Of a stretch of 13,684 nucleotides of DNA, positions 7,336 to 13,684 are shown in pieces; positions within the stretch are counted from its first letter, which is position 1, and every line of letters starts with the position of its first letter. A program made the translations under genes and the position numbers. The stretch comes from an uncultured Pirellula sp. (GTDB lineage: Bacteria > Planctomycetota > Planctomycetia > Pirellulales > Pirellulaceae). The notes beneath the pieces were generated by a model, which ran no database searches, was not told the origin of the DNA, and saw nothing but the letters and a program-made list of their open reading frames with translations. The stretch is taken from contig CAILTZ010000644.1 of assembly GCA_903837255.1 (NCBI GenBank), positions 1 to 13,684 of the forward strand. Reading direction: 5' to 3'.

Positions 7336-10300
7336 TTATTGACGTGCAGTACTGCTTAGGCCGACTTGCACGGACGATTGTTTGTCTTGTTCGGCCATGA
7401 CTCGCTTGAAGTCCGTCGGGATGACTTTGACGAACTTCGCGACGCTGGTATCCCAGTTCTTGAGCAACTCTTGCGCGACGGTGGATTTGGTCAGTTCTGC
7501 ATGCAGAGTCACCAGCGAGTTTACTTCGAGAATATCCTGAGACTCCGTCAGGGGTTCGAGTTCGACCGTCCCCAGATTTGTTCGAATGCGAAGGGCATCG
7601 ATGTCGTCCAGGACATAAGCGATCCCGCCGCTCATACCGGCTGCGAAATTTCGCCCGGTCGGACCTAGGATCACGACCCGCCCACCGGTCATGTACTCGC
7701 AGCCGTGGTCGCCGACCCCCTCGATCACCGCGTTGCAACCTGAGTTTCGCACGGCAAATCGTTCAGCTGCTCGACCTCGGACAAACAGTTCACCCATCGT
7801 GGCCCCGTAAAGACATACGTTGCCGATGATGATGTTCTGCTCTGCCTTAAAACAAGCACGGCGATCGGGATAGATTGCGATTCGGCCACCGGAAAGCCCT
7901 TTGCCGACATAGTCATTGGCGTCCCCCTCGAGTTCGAGCGTCACGCCGTGGGCCAAAAAGGCGCCAAAGCTCTGGCCGGCCGAACCCCGGAAATTGATGT
8001 GGATCGTGTCGGACGGCAAGCCTCCTTGCCCATACTTCTTGGCGATGTTGTGGCTCAAGATCGTGCCGACGGTTCTATTGGTGTTGATGATCGGCAAATC
8101 CAGCTCGATCGCCTCACCGGTTTCAATCGTCTTGCGGCATCGCGGCAGGAGGACTTGCATGTCGAGGGACTTTTCCAAGCCGTGTTCTTGAGGAATGGTC
8201 CGGTGCATGACCGTATCGGGCGTCGGACCCTTGGCAGGCTTGAGGATCGGAGTCAGATCCAACCCATCGGTTTTCCAATGCTTGATCGCATGATCGACCT
8301 TCAAACAATCGGTTCGTCCGACCATCTCGTCGATGCTGCTAAAGCCCAGCGAAGCCATGATCTCTCGAGCATCTTCGGCGACCATGAACAGATAGTTCAC
8401 TACATGCTCGGGCTTGCCAGCAAACTTGGCCCTGAGCTCTGGGTCCTGGGTGGCGATCCCAACCGGGCAGGTGTTCAGGTGGCATTTGCGCATCATGATG
8501 CACCCGAGGGTGATTAGCGGAGCGGTGGCAAAGCCGAACTCCTCGGCACCCAACAGCGCCGCGATGACCACATCCCGACCGGTCTTTAGTCCGCCGTCGG
8601 TCTGGAGAGTCACGCGGCTTCTGAGGTTGTTCATCACGAGTGTTTGGTGAGCTTCGGCGATGCCCAGCTCCCAAGGCAACCCAGCATGCTTGATGCTCGT
8701 CAGCGGGCTTGCTCCGGTCCCACCGGTATCGCCACTGATGAGGATATGATCCGCGTGCGCTTTGGCGACCCCAGAGGCCACCACGCCGACGCCGACTTCG
8801 CTCACGAGCTTGACGCTCACACGAGCAGATGGGTTGGAGTTCTTCAAATCGTGGATTAGCTGTGCAAGATCCTCGATCGAATAGATATCGTGGTGGGGAG
8901 GTGGGCTGATGAGCCCCACACCTGGTGTGCTGTATCGGATCTTTGCTATGTACTTGTCGACCTTGCGGCCAGGCAACTCTCCACCTTCACCAGGTTTGGC
9001 CCCCTGGGAGATTTTGATTTGCAGTTCGTCGGCGTTGGCCAAGTACTCGATGGTCACTCCGAATCGACCTGAGGCGACCTGCTTGATCGCTGAGCGTTTG
9101 CTATCTCCGTTGGGCAGTGGCTTGTAACGCACAGGATCTTCGCCACCTTCTCCGGTATTGCTTTTTCCTCCCAAGCGGTTCATGGCGATTGCCATGGTCT
9201 CGTGGGCTTCGGAGCTGATCGAGCCGAGGCTCATCGCACCGGTACAGAATCGCTTGACGATTTCCTTGGCGCTCTGAACTTTTTCTACAGGGATGGGATC
9301 GCGTGTGGATTGGAATTCAAAGAGTCCTCGCAGGGCGTATCGCATGCGAGCATCTTTGTTGATGTGATCGGCAAAGCGGCGATAAGCTTTGCTGTCCCCG
9401 TTCCGCGCGGCGACTTGTATGTCGGCGATGGCCATTGGATCCCAGCCGTGCTTTTCACCTTCGGCTCGCCAATGGAATTCACCGACGTTCGGGAGCATCG
9501 ACCAAGCGTCGGCGCGGTCGTTGGGGAAGGCAAGCGCATGGCGGCGCAAGGCTTCTTCGGCTAGCACATCAAAGTCGCAACCTTGGATGCGGCTGCTGGT
9601 GCCTTTGAAGCATCGATCGATGACTTCGTCTTGCAGGCCGAGAGCTTCGAATATCTGCGCTCCTTTGTAGCTTGCCAAGGTGCTGATGCCCATCTTTGCC
9701 ATTACCTTGAGCATCCCCTTGGCAACCGCCTTGCGATATTGCCCGACGATCTTCTCTTCGTCTTTCTCTTCGAGCATCCCGTCTCGGGAGGCTTGCCATA
9801 GGGACTCGAACGCAAGGTACGGGTTGATTGCATCGGCTCCGTAACCGATCAGCAAGCAGTGGTGGTGGACCTCGCGGGCTTCTCCGGTCTCGACGATGAT
9901 TCCGATCGCCGTCCGCTTGGCCACTTTCACCAGGTGTTGGTGGACCGCACCGCAAGCCAGCAGGCTACTGACGGCAACTCTGTCTCGTGAGATCGCCCGA
10001 TCGGTCAATAGAACCAGCGTATAGCCATCGTCGATGGCTTGCTCGGCCTCTTTGCAGATTCGATCCAGCGTTTCCTCAAGCCCGGCTTTGCCCGCTTTGC
10101 GATCAAAGGTGATGTCGATCGACGCGGTTTTCCAGCCACGGATATCCATGTGCTTGAGGGCACCGAGCTCCTCGTTGGTCAGGATCGGGTGGTGGATCAG
10201 CAATCGATGGCAGTGCTCGGGAGTGGCCTCGAGGAGGTTCTTTTCCGGTCCGATGTAGCACTCGAGCGACATGATCACGTCCTCGCGGATCGAATCGATC

Positions 10301-11907
10301 GCGGGGTTGGTCACCTGGGCAAAGAGCTGCTTGAAGTAATCGTAGACGAGCCGAGGTTGGTCGCTCAGGCAAGCGATGGCCGAGTCGTTGCCCATCGAAC
10401 CGATCGGATCGACTTGGGTTTGAATCATCGGAACGAGCATAAAGTGCATCGTTTCAATGGTGTAGCCAAAGGCTTGCATGCGCGGCAGAAGCGTCTCGGG
10501 ATAGAATCCGTGCCACTCCTTGGCCTTGGCCAACTGATCCAGAGTGATACGGCCTGAGCGCAGCCATTCTTGGTAGTTGCGTTTTGCAGCGAACGAGGAT
10601 TTGAGTTCCTCGTCAGGAATCAATCGGCCTTGATCGAAGTCGATCAAGAACATCCGACCTGGCTGCAAGCGACCTTTCTCTTTGACGATCGACGGATCGA
10701 CCGGTAGCACACCGACCTCGCTAGCCATGATCACGCGATCGTCGGTGGTCAAGTAGTATCGGCTCGGGCGCAGACCATTGCGATCGAGGGTCGCGCCGAT
10801 GTACTTGCCATCGGTAAAGACGATCGACGCGGGGCCGTCCCAGGGCTCCATCAGGCAGCTGAAGTATTCGTAGAAGGCCTTCTTTTCTTGCGACATCGTG
10901 TCGTGCTTTTGCCACGCCTCGGGGACCATCATCATGATCGCCTCTTGGAGGGTGCGCCCGTTCATCAGCAGGAATTCCAGAACGTTGTCAAAAGTTCCGG
11001 AGTCTGAACACATCGGCTCGACGACAGGAAAGAGCTTCTGGAGCTCCGGTCCGAACAGCTCGCTCTTGGCCATCCCTTCGCGAGCATGCATCCAGTTGAT
11101 GTTCCCACGGAGTGTATTGATCTCCCCGTTGTGGCTCATGAAACGCAGCGGCTGTGCTCGGTCCCAGCTCGGGAACGTGTTTGTCGAAAACCGGGAGTGG
11201 ACCATCGCCAGATGGGTTTCGAAATCCTCTTCGGACAGGTCCGGGTAGTAGGGGACGACCTGGGCGGGAGTAAGCATCCCTTTGTAGATGAGGGTCTTGG
11301 TCGAGAGCGAGCAGACATAGAAGAGGGAAGCTTGCTCCATCGAGGAATCGTTGCGCAGGATATGGCTGGCCTGCTTGCGGATCAAATACAGTTTGCGCTC
11401 GAACGCTTCGCTGCTGATTCCTTCGGCGGCCTGGATAAATACCTGTTCAGTCCATGGCTCGGCCGATCGAGCCGTCGGACCGATGTCGGCCAGATCGGCT
11501 TGTTGGGGTACGTCGCGCCAACCGATGAGCGTTTGGCCTTCGTCGGAGATCAAGCGGTTGAACACTCGGCGGCATTTGTCGCGCTCAGCAGCAATCTTAG
11601 GAAAGAAAATATTTCCAGCGGCCCACAGCCCTTTGGCAGGCAGTTCCACACCGAATTCGCTCTTGGCGACGCGTCGAAGGAACTTGTCAGGCAACGCCAC
11701 GAGGATACCAGCGCCGTCACCGGTGTTGTGCTCGCAACCGCAAGCCCCTCGGTGATCCATGTTCCTCAAAATCGTGTCAGCATCGACAACGATCTGATGG
11801 CTAGGGACCCCTTTGACGTTTGCGACAAAACCGACGCCGCATGAGTCTTTTTCGAGTTCTGGGTCATAGAGACCCTGTTTGGTGGGGAATCCGTAAGGAG
11901 TATTCAT
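7336..11907 (-). CDS. gltB: Glutamate synthase large/alpha subunit
   Basis: GltB hydrolyses glutamine and channels the ammonia to 2-oxoglutarate, giving two glutamates; it is the second half of the GS-GOGAT ammonium assimilation route. From the ATG at 11907 it has 1523 residues, normal for the bacterial alpha subunit. The N-terminal class II amidotransferase has C23 ([12 protein letters not shown]); removal of a 22-residue propeptide would expose it. [14 protein letters not shown] (about 256-269) is the Asn/Gly oxyanion region. The FMN synthase domain covers about 870-1220, with the [3Fe-4S] cysteines C1136, C1142 and C1147 ([12 protein letters not shown]). The C-terminal GXGXG beta-helix domain is at about 1265-1470. 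A GTG at 11955 keeps the frame open 16 codons further, but neither start has a Shine-Dalgarno; the ATG gives the normal propeptide length. gltD follows, and a LysR gene precedes it in the same direction. Confidence 0.97.
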   Translation of the reverse strand: MNTPYGFPTKQGLYDPELEKDSCGVGFVANVKGVPSHQIVVDADTILRNMDHRGACGCEHNTGDGAGILVALPDKFLRRVAKSEFGVELPAKGLWAAGNIFFPKIAAERDKCRRVFNRLISDEGQTLIGWRDVPQQADLADIGPTARSAEPWTEQVFIQAAEGISSEAFERKLYLIRKQASHILRNDSSMEQASLFYVCSLSTKTLIYKGMLTPAQVVPYYPDLSEEDFETHLAMVHSRFSTNTFPSWDRAQPLRFMSHNGEINTLRGNINWMHAREGMAKSELFGPELQKLFPVVEPMCSDSGTFDNVLEFLLMNGRTLQEAIMMMVPEAWQKHDTMSQEKKAFYEYFSCLMEPWDGPASIVFTDGKYIGATLDRNGLRPSRYYLTTDDRVIMASEVGVLPVDPSIVKEKGRLQPGRMFLIDFDQGRLIPDEELKSSFAAKRNYQEWLRSGRITLDQLAKAKEWHGFYPETLLPRMQAFGYTIETMHFMLVPMIQTQVDPIGSMGNDSAIACLSDQPRLVYDYFKQLFAQVTNPAIDSIREDVIMSLECYIGPEKNLLEATPEHCHRLLIHHPILTNEELGALKHMDIRGWKTASIDITFDRKAGKAGLEETLDRICKEAEQAIDDGYTLVLLTDRAISRDRVAVSSLLACGAVHQHLVKVAKRTAIGIIVETGEAREVHHHCLLIGYGADAINPYLAFESLWQASRDGMLEEKDEEKIVGQYRKAVAKGMLKVMAKMGISTLASYKGAQIFEALGLQDEVIDRCFKGTSSRIQGCDFDVLAEEALRRHALAFPNDRADAWSMLPNVGEFHWRAEGEKHGWDPMAIADIQVAARNGDSKAYRRFADHINKDARMRYALRGLFEFQSTRDPIPVEKVQSAKEIVKRFCTGAMSLGSISSEAHETMAIAMNRLGGKSNTGEGGEDPVRYKPLPNGDSKRSAIKQVASGRFGVTIEYLANADELQIKISQGAKPGEGGELPGRKVDKYIAKIRYSTPGVGLISPPPHHDIYSIEDLAQLIHDLKNSNPSARVSVKLVSEVGVGVVASGVAKAHADHILISGDTGGTGASPLTSIKHAGLPWELGIAEAHQTLVMNNLRSRVTLQTDGGLKTGRDVVIAALLGAEEFGFATAPLITLGCIMMRKCHLNTCPVGIATQDPELRAKFAGKPEHVVNYLFMVAEDAREIMASLGFSSIDEMVGRTDCLKVDHAIKHWKTDGLDLTPILKPAKGPTPDTVMHRTIPQEHGLEKSLDMQVLLPRCRKTIETGEAIELDLPIINTNRTVGTILSHNIAKKYGQGGLPSDTIHINFRGSAGQSFGAFLAHGVTLELEGDANDYVGKGLSGGRIAIYPDRRACFKAEQNIIIGNVCLYGATMGELFVRGRAAERFAVRNSGCNAVIEGVGDHGCEYMTGGRVVILGPTGRNFAAGMSGGIAYVLDDIDALRIRTNLGTVELEPLTESQDILEVNSLVTLHAELTKSTVAQELLKNWDTSVAKFVKVIPTDFKRVMAEQDKQSSVQVGLSSTARQ

Positions 11908-11992
11908 TGTTTGGAATGCAGGGATAGTGGGGTACGAGTGATCTTTTGGGAACACCAGTCAGCCAGTCGCAAGCAAAGAATTGACCTTCCGT

Positions 11993-12002
11993 GGTTGCAA
12001 CC
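11993..12002. promoter_or_regulatory. 10-bp perfect palindrome GGTTGCAACC upstream of gltB
   Basis: In the 115-bp gap between the LysR stop and the gltB ATG this palindrome lies about 86 bp before the gltB start. It could be half of a LysR-type site or a chance palindrome. No convincing -35/-10 pair for gltB was found in the gap, so gltB may also be read from the lysR promoter. Confidence 0.2.
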
Positions 12003-12022
12003 CGGCGTTACGCAGGGATCCG

Positions 12023-13072
12023 TTACGAGGAAACCGACGCCGGCGCGTCGGCCAAAACGTTGGTCCGACCGATGCCGTTGCTAGAGGAGGATGACTCCAA
12101 CTTGCCTTGTGTCGAATCATCACGATCCGAATCGCCCGGCCAAACCACATTGCTCAGGATCAACTCAATAAAAGATCGCGCGGCGCGGGACATCGACACA
12201 TCACGCCTTTGGATGATTCCAAGAGGTCGCGTGAGATTCAGTCCTTCGCATGCAAGCATCTTCAAGGATCCGGCTGCAACCTCGTTTTGAACCGTCAACT
12301 TCGGAAGGATCGCAACGCCGCTGTTGACCACCGCAGCATGCTTGACCGAATCGATGTTGTCGAGCTCGACGGCGATCCTCATCGTCACACCTAGCTGACG
12401 CAATTGCTTATCGATCTCCTGACGGATCTTGAGGTTTTGGGCAAATGCTACCAAAGCCACCTGAGAGAGATCCTCGGGGCGGATCGGCTGACTCAATGAG
12501 GCCAAACGGTGCCGGGGTGAAGCGACCAGTACCATCGGCTCGTGACGCCAACTCGTCGCAACGATCGAGTGGGTCGATTCCGGGTAACTGACCATCCCAA
12601 AATCAACGGTCCCCTGTTCAACCATCCGATAAACTTCGTGGGGATGAGCCAACAGGTAATTCATGTTGGCTGCCGGGCACGCTTTGTGAAACATTTCCTG
12701 GAGCGTCGGTAGATAGGACAAGCCCATTGAGTAGATCGAAGCAACCATGACCTGCCCAGTGATAGCCGCTGTGGTGTTGTTGCCGTCCCGGACTTCTTCG
12801 ACCAAACTGTCGAATTGTCGCAAGACGCCCGAGAGTCCATCGAAGAACTTTTGACCCTCGGCAGTCATGACAAACGGCCTTTTGGTCCGGTCGATGAGTT
12901 TAACGCCGAGGAATTCCTCAAGGTGCTGTACGCTCTGGCTCGCGGCGCTTTGAGTCATCCCGTGCTCGACGGCCGCATGGGAGAAACTCCGCTTGCGAAC
13001 CACGTCGTAAAACACCTTCAGGGACCGAATGTGTACCGCTTGGCTGGCTGCCTTTTTATCGATTTTGCTAAT
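12023..13072 (-). CDS. LysR-family transcriptional regulator, possible ATT start
   Basis: This is a LysR-type regulator of about 349 residues, probably tetrameric and sensing a small metabolite. With the start at 13072, the winged helix-turn-helix spans about 17-76 (SLKVFYDVVRKRSFSHAAVEHGMTQSAASQSVQHLEEFLG in pieces, then VKLIDRTKRPFVMT). The effector-binding domain is about 105-310, with the paired sub-domains typical of CysB/CysL-like members. The last ~38 residues are Ser/Asp-rich and look disordered. A GTG at 13015 is the first common start but would begin at V20, inside the first DNA-binding helix. Upstream in-frame codons still encode a fitting SQAVHIRSLK, and AGGAG sits 7 nt before ATT at 13072, so I place the start there. 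It lies 115 bp before gltB on the same strand, so control of gltBD (GltC-like in role) is a reasonable inference. Family is certain, start and target are not. Confidence 0.85.
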   Translation of the reverse strand: MSKIDKKAASQAVHIRSLKVFYDVVRKRSFSHAAVEHGMTQSAASQSVQHLEEFLGVKLIDRTKRPFVMTAEGQKFFDGLSGVLRQFDSLVEEVRDGNNTTAAITGQVMVASIYSMGLSYLPTLQEMFHKACPAANMNYLLAHPHEVYRMVEQGTVDFGMVSYPESTHSIVATSWRHEPMVLVASPRHRLASLSQPIRPEDLSQVALVAFAQNLKIRQEIDKQLRQLGVTMRIAVELDNIDSVKHAAVVNSGVAILPKLTVQNEVAAGSLKMLACEGLNLTRPLGIIQRRDVSMSRAARSFIELILSNVVWPGDSDRDDSTQGKLESSSSSNGIGRTNVLADAPASVSS

Positions 13073-13089
13073 TTTAGGTCTCCTGTCAT
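13018..13089 (-). other. Short 23-codon frame overlapping the LysR start, possible leader or displaced start
   Basis: An ATG at 13089 opens a 23-codon frame that ends in TGA at 13018-13020, two bases before the GTG at 13015. It is in a different frame from the regulator. The AGGAG site lies downstream of this ATG, and the ATG is only about 9 nt from the predicted transcription start, so normal initiation here looks poor. A -1 slip at the A5 run near 13053-13058 would join it to the LysR frame. Most likely it is not a real gene. Confidence 0.15.
13080..13084 (-). promoter_or_regulatory. Shine-Dalgarno site AGGAG that decides the LysR start
   Basis: AGGAG on the minus strand ends 7 nt before the ATT at 13072, the ideal spacing. 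It is 64 nt away from the GTG at 13015 and downstream of the ATG at 13089, so it can serve neither. In a window where most genes lack a clear site, this perfect one is informative. Confidence 0.55.
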
Positions 13090-13104
13090 TAAATTCAGCT
13101 ATCC

Positions 13105-13133
13105 AAAATATCGATTTGAGGGTGTTTCGTCAA
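13105..13133 (-). promoter_or_regulatory. Sigma70-type promoter of the LysR gene
   Basis: On the minus strand, TTGACG (13128-13133) and TATTTT (13105-13110) are separated by exactly 17 bp, close to the sigma70 consensus. The predicted start of transcription is near 13098, giving a leader of about 26 nt to the ATT codon with AGGAG inside it. This is the best promoter in the window. Confidence 0.6.
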
Positions 13134-13155
13134 GCCGCCTGAAGGTGCTTGGCAT

Positions 13156-13172
13156 CAAATGGGCACCATTTG
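13156..13172. promoter_or_regulatory. Dyad CAAATGG-GCA-CCATTTG, operator candidate upstream of LysR promoter
   Basis: Two exact 7-bp arms around a 3-bp centre lie 22 bp upstream of the -35. Flanking ATC and GAT extend the symmetry if one base is skipped. LysR proteins commonly bind dyads just upstream of, or overlapping, their own promoters, so autoregulation is a fair inference. No second copy is seen upstream of gltB. Confidence 0.4.
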
Positions 13173-13218
13173 GATGCTGCAAGATACTGCAAAACGCTTG
13201 AGAAAATCGATTGCTGAA

Positions 13219-13248
13219 TCGCTAAAGGCAGAATGATTACCTTAGCGA
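13219..13248. repeat. Inverted repeat TCGCTAAAGG / CCTTAGCGA
   Basis: Arms at 13219-13228 and 13240-13248 pair with one bulged A and an 11-nt loop. No T-run follows on either strand, so it is not a standard terminator. Related TTAGCG words recur at 13242 and 13315. Confidence 0.35.
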
Positions 13249-13263
13249 ATGCTGTAGCGGCAG

Positions 13264-13292
13264 AAAATCGGCAAAGCAAATAATCCGATTTT
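13264..13292 (-). terminator. Hairpin AAAATCGG / CCGATTTT, weak terminator candidate
   Basis: Exact 8-bp arms (13264-13271 and 13285-13292) surround a 13-nt loop. The T-run is part of the stem, and on the plus strand two more T follow. For the gluconolactonase transcript (minus strand) the hairpin would lie about 137 nt after the stop codon. The stem is AT-rich, so strength is doubtful. Confidence 0.3.
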
Positions 13293-13389
13293 TTAATTGG
13301 ATGCATTCGTTGCATTAGCGGTTGCTACCTGCATCCTGGCCCCCTCTGGGTCACCCACCCGCACCCGAGCGAGGCCGTTGCGAAAGTCT

Positions 13390-13415
13390 TTCAGGGCCGA
13401 GATTCAGGGCCGAGA
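13390..13415. repeat. Perfect 13-bp tandem duplication
   Basis: TTCAGGGCCGAGA occurs at 13390-13402 and again at 13403-13415 without gap or mismatch, starting 13 bp after the gluconolactonase stop codon in its direction of transcription. It looks like a recent slip or a binding-site pair. Confidence 0.7.
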
Positions 13416-13428
13416 TGCCCAGAAGTCG

Positions 13429-13684
13429 TCATTTCGAGTCTGCTTGTTTTGCAAAATCGACTCCGACCGCGCTGGTGCGAATCCTGCATAAGTTGCTGTC
13501 GGCGGTGACAAACAACGTCGAGCCGTCTTCGCCGAAGCAGCAGTTGCTGGTTCGCTCGCCGGTATTGATTCGGCCGAGCAATACCCCTGCGCTGCTAAAG
13601 ACGTAAATCCCTCCAGGACCACTGGCCCATACGTTCCCCTGCTTGTCGACCGACAACCCATCGGGCAACCCAGGACGCTTGCCG
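13429..13684 (-). CDS. SMP-30/gluconolactonase-family protein, C-terminal part (cut by window edge)
   Basis: The last 84 residues of a six-bladed beta-propeller of the SMP-30/gluconolactonase/LRE family are visible; such enzymes hydrolyse sugar lactones or related esters. The segment begins GKRPGLPDGLSVDKQGNVWA, where D8 in the PDG motif matches the metal-ligand aspartate of the family. It continues with GPGGIYVFSSAGVLLGRI, SNCCFGEDGSTLFVTA and LCRIRT, the family's last blades in the right order. The frame stays open to the window edge, so a TTG at 13668 is not the start. It ends with the polar tail FAKQADSK and a TGA at 13429-13431. Its promoter and any signal peptide lie outside. It reads toward the LysR gene with a 344-bp spacer, so a separate unit is likely. 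Family assignment is strong; the substrate is unknown. Confidence 0.88.
   Translation of the reverse strand, partial: GKRPGLPDGLSVDKQGNVWASGPGGIYVFSSAGVLLGRINTGERTSNCCFGEDGSTLFVTADSNLCRIRTSAVGVDFAKQADSK

Larger units (their letters stand above)
13085..13428. other. Spacer of 344 bp between the LysR and gluconolactonase genes
   Basis: No convincing gene is present. The part next to the LysR gene (to about 13320) is AT-rich and holds the promoter, the dyad and three further inverted repeats. The part from about 13325 to 13428 is clearly GC-rich, with CCCACCCGCACCCGAGCGAGG and the 13-bp tandem repeat. The contrast suggests two pieces of different origin or function. Confidence 0.5.

Noticed and set aside
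5856..7400. 514-codon open frame on the plus strand opposite gltD
   Set aside because: It lies wholly antisense to gltD and the 3' end of gltB, has no recognisable domain, and is explained by the GC-rich codon pattern of gltBD.
7106..7738. 210-codon minus-strand frame across the gltB-gltD junction
   Set aside because: Out of frame with both genes, Arg/Ser-rich low-information protein, overlaps the conserved ends of both.
11086..11844. 252-codon open frame on the plus strand opposite the gltB amidotransferase domain
   Set aside because: Antisense to clearly conserved gltB sequence, no family features and no ribosome site; the same applies to frames at 7948-8517 and 10039-10557.
11908..11955. 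Extended N-terminus of GltB from GTG 11955
   Set aside because: The 16 added residues would lengthen the propeptide before the catalytic cysteine without homology; the ATG at 11907 gives the usual length.
13297..13491. 64-codon plus-strand frame in the spacer
   Set aside because: No ribosome site, runs antisense into the gluconolactonase 3' end, and its protein is Arg/Pro/Ser-rich without family features.
13429..13668. Complete 79-residue protein starting at TTG 13668
   Set aside because: The frame stays open to the window edge and upstream residues (GKRPG) continue the propeller motif; it is the end of a longer gene.

Overview
The window reads like a stretch of chromosome from a planctomycete, probably Pirellulaceae-like. 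I infer this from a secreted CSPSR-type sulfatase, a secreted-type SMP-30/gluconolactonase, the style of the LysR regulator and the sparse use of Shine-Dalgarno sites. No 16S rRNA or other marker is present, so the assignment is moderate. Almost all the coding content is ordinary metabolism. I see no phage, transposon, CRISPR array, tRNA or rRNA, and no clearly new multi-gene system.

Left part (1-5735), phosphate. A sulfatase gene runs off the left edge (1-304, minus), with a good extended -10 and ribosome site. Then comes a phosphate block: ppk1 (463-2538, minus), a 270-bp divergent control region, a phosphate-selective (OprO/OprP-type) porin (2809-4206, plus) and a PiT inorganic phosphate transporter (4350-5735, plus). 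Read together, the block gives outer-membrane entry, inner-membrane uptake and storage as polyphosphate. The divergent region holds two clear dyads and phased T-tracts, so shared control of ppk1 and the porin is plausible.

Middle part (5799-11907), nitrogen. gltB and gltD, encoding the large and small subunits of NADPH glutamate synthase, form an operon on the minus strand with 34 bp between the genes. They converge on the PiT gene. All expected catalytic and cofactor residues are visible. This part is visibly more GC-rich and carries long non-coding shadow frames on the opposite strand.

Right part (12023-13684). A LysR-type regulator lies 115 bp upstream of gltB in the same direction. It has a textbook sigma70 promoter and a dyad operator candidate upstream. 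No ATG/GTG/TTG start preserves its full N-terminal helix. The good Shine-Dalgarno points instead to an ATT codon at 13072, so this may be a rare-start gene or a frameshift case; it is the most interesting local signal. A 344-bp spacer with several hairpins and a 13-bp tandem duplication separates it from the C-terminal end of an SMP-30/gluconolactonase gene that enters from the right edge.
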